The notes under the pieces: generated by a model
Seen by the model: the letters and a program-made list of their open reading frames with translations, nothing else
Databases searched by the model: none
Told to the model about the DNA's origin: nothing
Shown: positions 7,532 through 15,014 of the stretch, piece by piece
Layout: the number at the start of each line of letters is the position of its first letter
Numbering within the stretch: the stretch's first letter is position 1
Assembly (NCBI GenBank): GCA_045634445.1
Contig: JAZRAG010000073.1
Span: 1 to 48,896 of the forward strand
Length of the DNA: 48,896 nt
Direction of reading: 5' to 3'
From: Spyradenecus sp045634445
GTDB taxonomy: Bacteria; Verrucomicrobiota; Kiritimatiellia; RFP12; DVOR01
Position numbers and translations under genes: made by a program

Positions 7532-9426
7532 TCTTCACCCTCCAATACGCGAACAACTTTAAAGGTGCCTGGCAATGTTTTGGGGAATGTAATCGGAGGT
7601 ACGCGGACTTTCCAATCGAGGCGATAGCCGCCCTTTTGATTGTCAATTAACACATCAAAGGAGTCACTCACCCAATACGCTTGTCCACGGTTGTAGAAGA
7701 CCTTTGAGCGCGCATCACTATTGGGCATCATCCAGTCGGGATCCTTAGGGGTAAATTGCACTAAGAACGTCACGCACGACTCTGGTGGTACCACGACACG
7801 CTCAATAAGAAGGTGCTGTTTATGCCAATTTACGGCCTCTTGCCACGCTTCTCGGATTGGTAGCTGGAAGTTCTCAAAGGTGTACGTAGTGTGCTTATCT
7901 TTATTCTTCATCTTCAGCAACACGTGATGCGGTTGCTTCGCAGGATAGAATTGGATTTCAAAGGGCAAGCCTTCCCCATAAGGAGCAATCCCCTGCTGCG
8001 CACGCATTTCAATCGTGAGCGATTGAACGGTGAGTTCGCGCGACTGATTGTCATCTGGCCAAATCGCATTTAATTCTTCCAACAAGTTGACCAATATAGG
8101 CGACGCCACGCCATTGGCGCTTTCAACCCGTTTACGCACGACATCGCGGAAGGTTTCGCCATTGGCATTACGTTGGCGCGGGTCTGCGCCACAGGCCAAC
8201 ATCCAACGCACCTTATCTGCCGCATTTTTATCATCTAATTTGACTTTAAACAAATCCAGTTTGAGCTGTTCGCCACTTTCTTTTGCGAAGGATAAAATCA
8301 AATCCAAGGACTCTTTATCGGCCCCTTTAGCGTATGTCCAGACCCAAAGAATATTGTTCACTTCATGGCTTACATGATGATAGGACTTACCTGCAGAATC
8401 CGTGCCGATTTGAACTGAAGTCGGCACTTTAGCATTACGAAGAACGCGCAGGGTATTGGCGCTACCAGGGCGCTGCAACGCATCATCGTACAAGTTTGCG
8501 CCATCCTTACTCAAGTCAAAGAGATTGAGCGAAAGGGCATACTCCAAGCACTTGTAAGAGTGGTGCTTGGCCATAGAGATCAAGGCCCAGGGCGTTTTCG
8601 TTATTTGAAGCCCTACTCCAGCCTCCACCAACAATTTCAAACAGTCTGCGCTATCTTGATAATACTTCCAATGCGTAAAATCTGCCGCCGTCCATCCGTC
8701 AACACTCTTCGCATGTTTATCCACCCCGCTGGCAAGCAAGAGTTTGACGCAGCGAACCGCGTTCTTTTCTGCGGCAGTCATGAGCGCCGTTTTCTTATAT
8801 TGCGGTTCTGCCTTATTGATATCAGCGCCATGCTCAATTAAGACGGCTAAGACGTCATCGCGGTCATGAAACGCCACTGCTGCAGCAGGAAACCACCGCG
8901 TCGTGCTCATGTAATTCACATCGGCGCCCAATTCAAGCAGCGTCTTCACCGCCTCAACCTGGCCAAACTCTGCAGCCGCTAGCAAAGGATTCGTGGTTCC
9001 CATCGCGATAGGTTTATTCACATCAGCGCCAGCTTTCGCCAACACCCGAATCATCTCCACATAACCGCGACGCGCCGCATACACCATCGGAGTGTCTCCG
9101 CGCTGCGAAAAGAATTCTGGATCAAAGCCCTTCTGAATTAACACCTCCAAACACTTTGGACGGTTGTTTTCAATCGCATAACAGGCCATCGTCATGCGAA
9201 TGTAGGGAATCATCGAGTCTGCCGTATACGTATTTTTTAACAATTCAGCATCGTCATTCTGCAAAATCGTCAAATCTCGCGAATATTGGTCAAAGACAAG
9301 ATCTGGACGATCATGTTGGTCCGTGTATTCCAAGACTTCCTCCCACGGAATCACTGGCGGGCGCGCCTGTTCAGCCCAGAGGCCAACGCTCAGGGAGAGC
9401 GCCGACAAAAGTAACATCTTCTTCAT
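7528..9426 (-). CDS. Exported ankyrin-repeat protein, second in operon
   Basis: 632 residues. I start at the ATG ending at 9426, which overlaps the upstream stop as ATGA, has GGGGGG just before it, and opens a good signal peptide (MKKMLLLSALSLSVGLWA); an in-frame ATG 12 bases earlier is possible. Residues ~75-290 hold five to six ankyrin repeats, for example GDTPMVYAARRGYVEMIRVL and NPLLAAAEFGQVEAVKTLL with GADVN turns. Degenerate repeats continue to ~400. The C-terminal ~180 residues form a beta-rich domain containing PAKQPHHVLLKMKNKDKHTT. Ankyrin arrays bind proteins; the partner is unknown. Exported ankyrin proteins can be self-immunity or envelope proteins, but no toxin is evident here. 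Confidence 0.85.
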   Translation of the reverse strand: MKKMLLLSALSLSVGLWAEQARPPVIPWEEVLEYTDQHDRPDLVFDQYSRDLTILQNDDAELLKNTYTADSMIPYIRMTMACYAIENNRPKCLEVLIQKGFDPEFFSQRGDTPMVYAARRGYVEMIRVLAKAGADVNKPIAMGTTNPLLAAAEFGQVEAVKTLLELGADVNYMSTTRWFPAAAVAFHDRDDVLAVLIEHGADINKAEPQYKKTALMTAAEKNAVRCVKLLLASGVDKHAKSVDGWTAADFTHWKYYQDSADCLKLLVEAGVGLQITKTPWALISMAKHHSYKCLEYALSLNLFDLSKDGANLYDDALQRPGSANTLRVLRNAKVPTSVQIGTDSAGKSYHHVSHEVNNILWVWTYAKGADKESLDLILSFAKESGEQLKLDLFKVKLDDKNAADKVRWMLACGADPRQRNANGETFRDVVRKRVESANGVASPILVNLLEELNAIWPDDNQSRELTVQSLTIEMRAQQGIAPYGEGLPFEIQFYPAKQPHHVLLKMKNKDKHTTYTFENFQLPIREAWQEAVNWHKQHLLIERVVVPPESCVTFLVQFTPKDPDWMMPNSDARSKVFYNRGQAYWVSDSFDVLIDNQKGGYRLDWKVRVPPITFPKTLPGTFKVVRVLEGEE

Positions 9427-11252
9427 TTGGCCCCCCATTCCATCACATCGGCAGCCTCAATTTCAACCGCCTTACAACCACGTTTGTAGAGAATTTCAAG
9501 CGGCGGCAACTCCTCCTGCGAATACGCAACCTGCTTGCCATATCCACCAGAAGACCACTCTAAATGCGTTCCCTTGGGGAAATTCAATGTTGTCAGCACC
9601 GCGTCTCCATCTTCATTCCCTTCGCCACCATCCAAACGGAAGTGTGCGTAAGCCTCCTGCAGAGGCGCTGCGACCAATTCAAAGGGCGGCAACACCAACT
9701 GTTCATTCTCGCCCACTTGCAACGTCAGCGCCTTTACAGACATTGAAAGGTTACCCGTTGTAGAAGGATTCTTCAAGCGAATCTCTAATGCCGCCGGGCC
9801 TTTCGCGGGGACGTGAAGCGTTAAGATGGGGTCAATCTTTCCGACCACGCTCACCTTAGAAACATCTGTAATCGGCTTCACCCAATTCGTTAAAATGCTA
9901 TTCAAACGCTCCTCTGCATAAATCTGCGCAATACGCTTGACCACGCGGTCATAACGCGCAGTCCCAAATCCTGGCACAGACTTATCAAGCGCCAATTTGT
10001 CTAAAAGCGTCCACCCCTTCTCATTACGCACCATCAAATTCGCACGACGCCCCTTTAAAACGCGAAAACGTGAAAAGGCGCGTTCGCTATCCGTAAAGTC
10101 TAAATCAACCACCTTCCATACGAGCGGTTTGAATTCACCCGCTGTGCGCGCGCACGTTTCAATCGCAGTAACAATGTTATCGCGTGGAGCACCCTTCTGC
10201 AGCCAAAAGGCTTGTAAAGCCGCAACATCCCGCTGTTCTACTGGAATTAAATTCCATAAGGGCAGAACCATACTGGCATTGGCAGCCCCCTCAGGCGCAT
10301 TCTGAATCGCACACCGCAAAGCAGGCCACACATCTTTTGGGAGCAATTGGCGTTCCTTTAAAAAGTCAATCAACGTAGGCGACCCAGCCGCCAGAACTTT
10401 ATTGAGTGCATCATCTTGGAGAGTAGCCCCCTTCGCACACAATTCGTCAAATAAGGCATAAGCCTCCTTCTCAAGCGCGATGGACAACACCGTTTCGCCT
10501 GAACGATTCGCAACAGTGACATCCGCACCCTTTTCAAGCAATGTCTTAACCATCTGCTTCGCATTGCACCGTACAGCCAACAAGAGTGGCGTATCGCCTG
10601 TACGCTTGGATGCACGGTTAATCTCCGCACCCGCCTCAATCAATGCGTTTAACGCAAAATCCTTCTCCGCGCACATCATCAGCGGCGTAATGCCATCAGC
10701 ACCCTCAATATTCACATTAGCGCCAGCTGCAATTAAACGGTTCACACAGGCCGTCTGCCCCTTCGCGACCGCGATCATCAGCGGCGTACGCATCCGCATC
10801 CCATCCCACGCATCAACCTGCGCCTTCTGTTCAAGCAAGACCTCCATCACCTCAGTATTGCCACGAAATGCCGCGTAATGCAAAGGCGTCTGCCCTTGAA
10901 AATCCTGCATCATCACATCCGCACCCATTTCAATCAAACCCGCGATACAGCCCACGCGCTCCTGAGAAATCGCCTCCGCAAAAATCACATCTAACGCATT
11001 TGGTGCGACTTTCTCAGCCAAGAGTAAGTCACTCAATGCGCCAAAATCATCCGCAGCCAAGTGAGACAATACATCCTCGCGAATCTCCGCAGGAATATCC
11101 CCAAACACACGAAATGCCGCACCCGAATCTTGACCAAGATTCATCGAATACTGCAAATCCGACAAATCTCCCAAATCAAAGACAAAATGCGCTTCACCTA
11201 AAGCAGACGAAGCCGCCATTAACATAAAAACTGCACCTATCCAACCTTTCAT
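9423..11252 (-). CDS. Exported ankyrin-repeat protein, first in operon
   Basis: 609 residues with signal peptide MKGWIGAVFMLMAASSALG. An upstream in-frame ATG would add 15 residues, but the chosen ATG has AAGGG about 9 bases before it. Ankyrin repeats occupy ~95-290 and are canonical (GQTPLHYAAFRGNTEVMEVL, GITPLMMCAE, GDTPLLLAVRCNAKQMVKTL, each with GADV/GANV turns). The C-terminal ~150 residues contain LTLHVPAKGPAALEIRLKNP, the beta-type motif shared with the next two genes. The next gene overlaps by 4 bases. The promoter is at 11306-11334. Confidence 0.86.
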   Translation of the reverse strand: MKGWIGAVFMLMAASSALGEAHFVFDLGDLSDLQYSMNLGQDSGAAFRVFGDIPAEIREDVLSHLAADDFGALSDLLLAEKVAPNALDVIFAEAISQERVGCIAGLIEMGADVMMQDFQGQTPLHYAAFRGNTEVMEVLLEQKAQVDAWDGMRMRTPLMIAVAKGQTACVNRLIAAGANVNIEGADGITPLMMCAEKDFALNALIEAGAEINRASKRTGDTPLLLAVRCNAKQMVKTLLEKGADVTVANRSGETVLSIALEKEAYALFDELCAKGATLQDDALNKVLAAGSPTLIDFLKERQLLPKDVWPALRCAIQNAPEGAANASMVLPLWNLIPVEQRDVAALQAFWLQKGAPRDNIVTAIETCARTAGEFKPLVWKVVDLDFTDSERAFSRFRVLKGRRANLMVRNEKGWTLLDKLALDKSVPGFGTARYDRVVKRIAQIYAEERLNSILTNWVKPITDVSKVSVVGKIDPILTLHVPAKGPAALEIRLKNPSTTGNLSMSVKALTLQVGENEQLVLPPFELVAAPLQEAYAHFRLDGGEGNEDGDAVLTTLNFPKGTHLEWSSGGYGKQVAYSQEELPPLEILYKRGCKAVEIEAADVMEWGAK

Positions 11253-11305
11253 ACCCAACATCCCTTCAAAAACACGTCGTAAAATAAAACTACTCATACA
11301 CTCAT

Positions 11306-11334
11306 ATCATACAACACATCTCCGCAACTGTCCA
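11306..11334 (-). promoter_or_regulatory. Promoter of the ankyrin operon
   Basis: Minus strand -35 TGGACA (11329-11334), 17-base spacer, -10 TATGAT (11306-11311), about 45 bases before the predicted start region of the first ankyrin gene. The 15-bp repeat at 11341 lies immediately upstream of the -35. Confidence 0.65.
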
Positions 11335-11340
11335 CTCTAT

Positions 11341-11355
11341 TTTTAGCCATCGAGC
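11341..11355. repeat. 15-bp direct repeat next to an IS30 end (copy 2)
   Basis: TTTTAGCCATCGAGC, identical to 5831-5845 and in the same orientation, directly followed by the IS30-like left end. Confidence 0.6.
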
Positions 11356-11570
11356 TGAAAAGTGCACAATGTATTTGCGCAGGGAAAAAGGTGAAGTCAA
11401 GAAAGAGAGTTCAACAGTCAAGGAAAATGAAGGGAGATATCTCTACGCCCCTCGGGGGGCGGCGCACCAAGATGAAAAATGTCAGTATTCCTGCTATGAT
11501 TTGTGTTGCGAAAAACAAACAAGAGCGGAGTACTGACGTGCAAAAGAATACCAAATCTAAACACATTGTT
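11356..11570 (+). pseudogene. 5' end of an IS30-family element cut by MITE copy B
   Basis: The left inverted repeat (11356-11384) is followed about 150 bases later by an extended -10 (TGCTATGAT, 11492-11500), a ribosome site (GGAG) and a GTG at 11538. The frame opens VQKNTKSKHIV and then runs straight into the end of MITE copy B at 11570. The position, spacing and basic start fit an IS30 transposase N-terminus, but eleven residues alone cannot prove it; the inverted-repeat match is the stronger evidence. The rest of the transposase is absent. Confidence 0.45.
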
Positions 11571-11851
11571 TTCACTTCTTCGGCCTTTCGTACTATTTTC
11601 TAGAATTTTCTAGACAGGGCTAAAAAGTCCCCGGCCAAAAATTGTACTATTTAAGATATCTTCCCGAGAGGAAATTTCCCCTTAAAATAATTGGCCCCCA
11701 AAAAATTGTACTGTTTAAATTTTGCATGAATAGTACGAATTGTACTGATTTCAAGCCTAAAGTTGCCGGCCATAAAATATTCAAGATAAGTTACTGTAAA
11801 TGAATAAGTTACGGCTGGGCAAATATAGTACGGAATAATGAAGAATTAATA
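11570..11851 (-). mobile_element. MITE-like element, copy B (282 bp, inverted)
   Basis: Inverted copy of the elements at 4958 and 47775. The end at 11570 reads TTTCACTTCTTC, matching copy A; the other end (GAAGAATTAATA, ending 11851) has decayed. Just outside, 11860-11889 reads TTTCACTTTCCAATATTTCC then GTACTATATT, which looks like the terminal repeat of a further copy and hints at nested or tandem insertion. Confidence 0.7.
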
Positions 11852-11944
11852 CCTAATGATTTCACTTTCCAATATTTCCGTACTATATTGAAAACTGAAA
11901 TATGTTATGGCGCAAAAAGATTTGGGCACGGCAAAGACAAGTGT

Positions 11945-12076
11945 CTACTACTCTATTGCAACATACTCACGAGCACTCTCATACCCACACACGAACATAC
12001 ACATGGTAAGGACAATTCAAATCACGAACATCCTCACGGAGAAATGCCGCATAACCATTTACATTTGAATGAGTAA
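11945..12076 (+). pseudogene. Frameshifted His-rich protein tail
   Basis: From about 11996 to the TAA at 12074-12076 one frame reads THEHTHGKDNSNHEHPHGEM and then PHNHLHLNE. Just upstream (about 11966-12000) the neighbouring frame reads QHTHEHSHTHT. A single-base shift joins them into one continuous His-x-His array. Such tails bind Zn, Ni or Co in metal-handling proteins. No start or upstream domain is preserved next to the MITE, so this is probably the 3' relic of a longer gene. Confidence 0.45.
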
Positions 12077-12153
12077 TGCATTTTCTTATATACATTAATC
12101 TAGCGCCACTTTTTAGTCTTTACAATTCTCTGTTTTAGGCAATTTTTAATCAT

Positions 12154-12219
12154 TTTTGAAAACAGGTTGTTTTGACCTTTAAAAAGGCTTGTTTTGATTT
12201 TGAAAACAGGTTGTTTTGT
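12154..12219 (-). repeat. 22-bp tandem repeats upstream of folP (3 units)
   Basis: Three head-to-tail 22-base units start at 12154, 12176 and 12198. Units 1 and 3 read TTTTGAAAACAGG followed by TTGTTTTG; unit 2 is CCTTTAAAAAGGC followed by TTGTTTTGA. The same unit occurs in the other orientation at 32196-32261 and 46085-46172. A- and T-tracts recur about every 11 bases, so the DNA may be intrinsically bent. The block ends 39 bases before the folP -35. Confidence 0.75.
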
Positions 12220-12258
12220 TTTTTAGTCATAAAAGGCGCTTTCTCGCGCGTATGCGTG

Positions 12259-12287
12259 TAGACAAGCGCGCGTGCGTTTGCTATAAT
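12259..12287 (+). promoter_or_regulatory. Promoter of the folP-ligA operon, predicted leaderless
   Basis: -35 TAGACA (12259-12264), exactly 17 bases, then TTTGCTATAAT with -10 TATAAT at 12282-12287. The expected transcription start falls on or next to the A of the folP ATG at 12295, so no untranslated leader or ribosome binding site is left. Confidence 0.78.
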
Positions 12288-12294
12288 GTGCGTT

Positions 12295-13170
12295 ATGAGT
12301 CAGGCAGTAAAAGTAAAGTCTTGGATGTGTGGTGGGCGAACCCTTTCTTTGGGTTCGCCGCTTGTAATGGGCATTCTGAATGTGACGCCTGACTCGTTTT
12401 TTGAGGGGAGCCGTGTCGCAGAGGTGGATGCGGCGGTGGCACGTGGGGTGGCTTTTTATCAGGCGGGGGCCGCGCTTTTGGATGTGGGCGCAGAATCAAC
12501 GCGTCCAGGCGCGACGCCGCTTTCGGTGGATGAGGAATGTGATCGTTTAATTCCCGTCATCTCTGCTTTACGTGCGGCTTTGCCAAACGCTTTACTCTCT
12601 GCTGATACGCGCCATACCGTAACGGCGCGTGCGGCTTTAGAGGCGGGCGTGGATATCATCAATGATGTCTCTGGGTGCGCTCCTGATGAGGGCATGTTAC
12701 AACTCGTCGCAACTTCTGGCGTTGGTTATGTTTTGACGCACGCGATGGGTAGTGCTTCCGCTGGCACGCTTTTAGATGATCCGCAGAGATGCACGGATAC
12801 GGTGATTGCTGAATTGCTCACGGCAGCGCATCACGCTGAATCAATCGGTGTGAAGCCCGAACAGATTCAACTTGACCCTGGGCTTGGCTTTGCCAAAACG
12901 GCGGCAGTGTCTACGCAGTTGCTCAAAGATACGGCGCGCTTTTGTGCGCTCCCCTACTCTGTGATGATTGGCGCTTCGCGAAAGCGCTTCTTAGGTGAGT
13001 TGACAGGGCAAACGGATGCGACTGCGCGTGGTGCGGCAAGTATTGGGGCAGCGCTTTTGGCTGCAGCTGCGGGCGCAGATGTGATTCGTGTGCATGATGT
13101 GCGCGAAACGGTAGATGCTTTAACGGTTTTTTCGCTTTTGAATCAAACAACGCAAACTGAGGGCAATTGA
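12295..13170 (+). CDS. folP: Dihydropteroate synthase
   Basis: 291 residues, TIM-barrel enzyme of folate synthesis that joins p-aminobenzoate to the pterin pyrophosphate in the cytoplasm. Signatures are visible: GILNVTPDSF (residues 26-35, pyrophosphate binding), DVGAESTRPG (63-72), NDVSG, DPGLGFAKT and IGASRKRFLGEL near the C-terminus. I start at the ATG at 12295; an in-frame ATG at 12286 overlaps the -10 hexamer and cannot be transcribed from this promoter. First gene of an eight-gene operon; cdaA begins 1 base after its stop. A folP-cdaA pairing is known in several phyla. Confidence 0.96.
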   Translation: MSQAVKVKSWMCGGRTLSLGSPLVMGILNVTPDSFFEGSRVAEVDAAVARGVAFYQAGAALLDVGAESTRPGATPLSVDEECDRLIPVISALRAALPNALLSADTRHTVTARAALEAGVDIINDVSGCAPDEGMLQLVATSGVGYVLTHAMGSASAGTLLDDPQRCTDTVIAELLTAAHHAESIGVKPEQIQLDPGLGFAKTAAVSTQLLKDTARFCALPYSVMIGASRKRFLGELTGQTDATARGAASIGAALLAAAAGADVIRVHDVRETVDALTVFSLLNQTTQTEGN

Positions 13171-13171
13171 C

Positions 13172-14038
13172 ATGTTTGAAGGTTGGTGGCCAAGTTTAAT
13201 GGACGCGCTCCAGATTTTACTTCTGGCGACGGGGATTTATTATCTCTTTCGTTATTTGAGGGGCACGCGCGCGGCACAGATTCTCTTAGGGGTGGCTGTC
13301 TTATTGATTGCAATCTTCTTAGCGACAACGTTGTTGGAACTCGATGTGATTGGCGTGTTATTGCGTTGGGTTACGCTCTTCTTACTTGTGGCGTTAGTGG
13401 TGGTCTTCCATCCAGAACTCCGTCGCGTGTTGTCCATCTTTGGGCGCAATACCTACATTCAGCTTCTGCAGGGGCGTGTACCTGAAACGCCGGCAGAACG
13501 CGTTGTGCGCGCAACGCGTAGTTTGGCGCAACGCCGTTTAGGGGCCTTGATTGCAATTGAACGTTCGGTTTCGTTAGACCGTTGGCGTGAGACAGGCGTA
13601 GAATTAGATGCGTTGTTAAGTGAAGAATTAATGATTTCCATCTTTACGCCCCCATTGCCGCTGCATGATGGCGGCGTGATCCTCTATAGGGATCGTATTC
13701 GCGCAGCGCACTGCATCTTCCCGCTTGATAACGAATTGAGCATTGAAGGCGTGGGCACGCGCCATCGTGCCGCATTGACACTCTCGGTGGAGTGTGACGC
13801 AATCGTCCTCATCGTCTCGGAAGAACGTGGTCAGATTTCTGTAGCGCGCGATGGTTACTTGATTCGCAATCTCTCAGACCGACAGCTTGAGCGTATTTTA
13901 CGCGCAGCCTTTGTGCCAGAAAACGAACAGCGTAACTTCTTTAAGGCGGTTTTTGGTCAAAAGATCCACATTCCGTGGTTATTGCGCCCCTTTATTTCGC
14001 TAAAGTCGATTCAGAATCAGGAGGACGCCAATGCGTAA
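13172..14038 (+). CDS. cdaA: Membrane diadenylate cyclase (CdaA/DacA type)
   Basis: 288 residues that make c-di-AMP from two ATP. Three N-terminal membrane helices (~10-27, 35-52, 60-79) precede a DAC domain. The catalytic region reads LHDGGVILY (DGG at 166-168, where most CdaA have DGA) and GVGTRHRAALTLS (RHR at 197-199), followed by IVSEERGQISVARDG. The Gly for Ala change is next to the catalytic Asp and probably tolerated. The gene overlaps cdaR by 8 bases. In Firmicutes CdaA partners with CdaR and GlmM; glmM is not in this window. Confidence 0.94.
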   Translation: MFEGWWPSLMDALQILLLATGIYYLFRYLRGTRAAQILLGVAVLLIAIFLATTLLELDVIGVLLRWVTLFLLVALVVVFHPELRRVLSIFGRNTYIQLLQGRVPETPAERVVRATRSLAQRRLGALIAIERSVSLDRWRETGVELDALLSEELMISIFTPPLPLHDGGVILYRDRIRAAHCIFPLDNELSIEGVGTRHRAALTLSVECDAIVLIVSEERGQISVARDGYLIRNLSDRQLERILRAAFVPENEQRNFFKAVFGQKIHIPWLLRPFISLKSIQNQEDANA

Positions 14039-15014
14039 TCCTTTACCCATTATCTTCAACAACTGGCTATGGAAGCTCGTTGCACTCGGATTGGCGGTGA
14101 TTGTCTTCTCGGCAGTGCGCCGCACAATCAGTTATCGTCAAACATTAACCCTCACTGTGGAAGCCGAAACCGTTGAAGGCGCCCAAGCTTTAACAGGGTT
14201 TGAGCCAGGTGTGGTTACGGTAACCTTCCGCGGATCTGAATCCACTATTCGTAAACTTGCATTAGCAGGTAGTGATGCGCCGCGCCTGCGTGTGAAATTG
14301 CGCAACTTACCAGATGACACCTCTACGATGCCAGTGAAACTCTCTCGTAGCGATGTAAAGTGCGAAAGCGGATTACGCGTTGTTTCCATTGAGCCTAATA
14401 TCGTGGAAGCCTCGTTTGACACAAGTGCCACGCGTAAGATTGACGTAGCTGAGCCCATTGTCAATGGCATGCCGAATAACGCCTCGGTTTTGGTGGAAAT
14501 CGAACCCAAAACCGTGGAAATCACTGGTTCTCGCATGTTGCTTGAAGAACTTGAAGCCGCGCAAACACAGTTAGCTACGGCGATTTTGGATGTTTCGGGG
14601 CGCTCTGAAGGGTTTCACACCGTGCTAAAAGTGCTCCCGCCTGACAATCGTGGCGGGTGGACACTCAAGCCAGACACTGTTCAAGCGAAGGTCCGTTTCG
14701 TGCGTGAAGACATTGAAAAAACCTTTAAGAAGGTACCCGTGCGCCTTTTCCAATCGGCCAAGAACTTGCATTACGCTTCAGAAACTGAAACAGTGGAAGT
14801 AACCGTGCAAGGTGCACGCCGTGACTTACTCGCGATTGAGCCAACCTCAGTTTTCGTAATGGTGGGCGACAGTGAAAATGTAACATCCAATGATGCACAG
14901 CGTCTTGAATGTGAACCTCTTGTCGTACTCCCCTGTACCAATCGTGTGAACCGCGTGGAAGTTTCACCTCCGCGTATTTGGTTAACCCCCATTTCTAAGG
15001 ATGCTACGCTATGA
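14031..15014 (+). CDS. cdaR: YbbR-domain protein, CdaA regulator
   Basis: 327 residues with one N-terminal membrane helix (~12-28) and an outside-facing chain of YbbR repeats (TLTVEAETVEGAQALTGFEP ... VTVTFRGSESTIRKL; IVNGMPNNASVLVEIEPKTV; VPVRLFQSAKNLHYASETET). In Listeria and Bacillus CdaR modulates the diadenylate cyclase. Its order directly after cdaA, with overlapping reading frames, is the conserved arrangement. It overlaps the following gene as ATGA, so expression of the membrane proteins is coupled. Confidence 0.88.
   Translation: MRNPLPIIFNNWLWKLVALGLAVIVFSAVRRTISYRQTLTLTVEAETVEGAQALTGFEPGVVTVTFRGSESTIRKLALAGSDAPRLRVKLRNLPDDTSTMPVKLSRSDVKCESGLRVVSIEPNIVEASFDTSATRKIDVAEPIVNGMPNNASVLVEIEPKTVEITGSRMLLEELEAAQTQLATAILDVSGRSEGFHTVLKVLPPDNRGGWTLKPDTVQAKVRFVREDIEKTFKKVPVRLFQSAKNLHYASETETVEVTVQGARRDLLAIEPTSVFVMVGDSENVTSNDAQRLECEPLVVLPCTNRVNRVEVSPPRIWLTPISKDATL

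Noticed and set aside
6416..11252. Toxin-immunity or polymorphic toxin locus
   Set aside because: Exported ankyrin proteins can be immunity proteins, but no toxin, nuclease or secretion-targeting domain is found in the operon or next to it.
11391..11603. 70-codon frame crossing into MITE copy B
   Set aside because: It spans the IS left region and the MITE boundary in a frame different from the GTG that follows a ribosome site.
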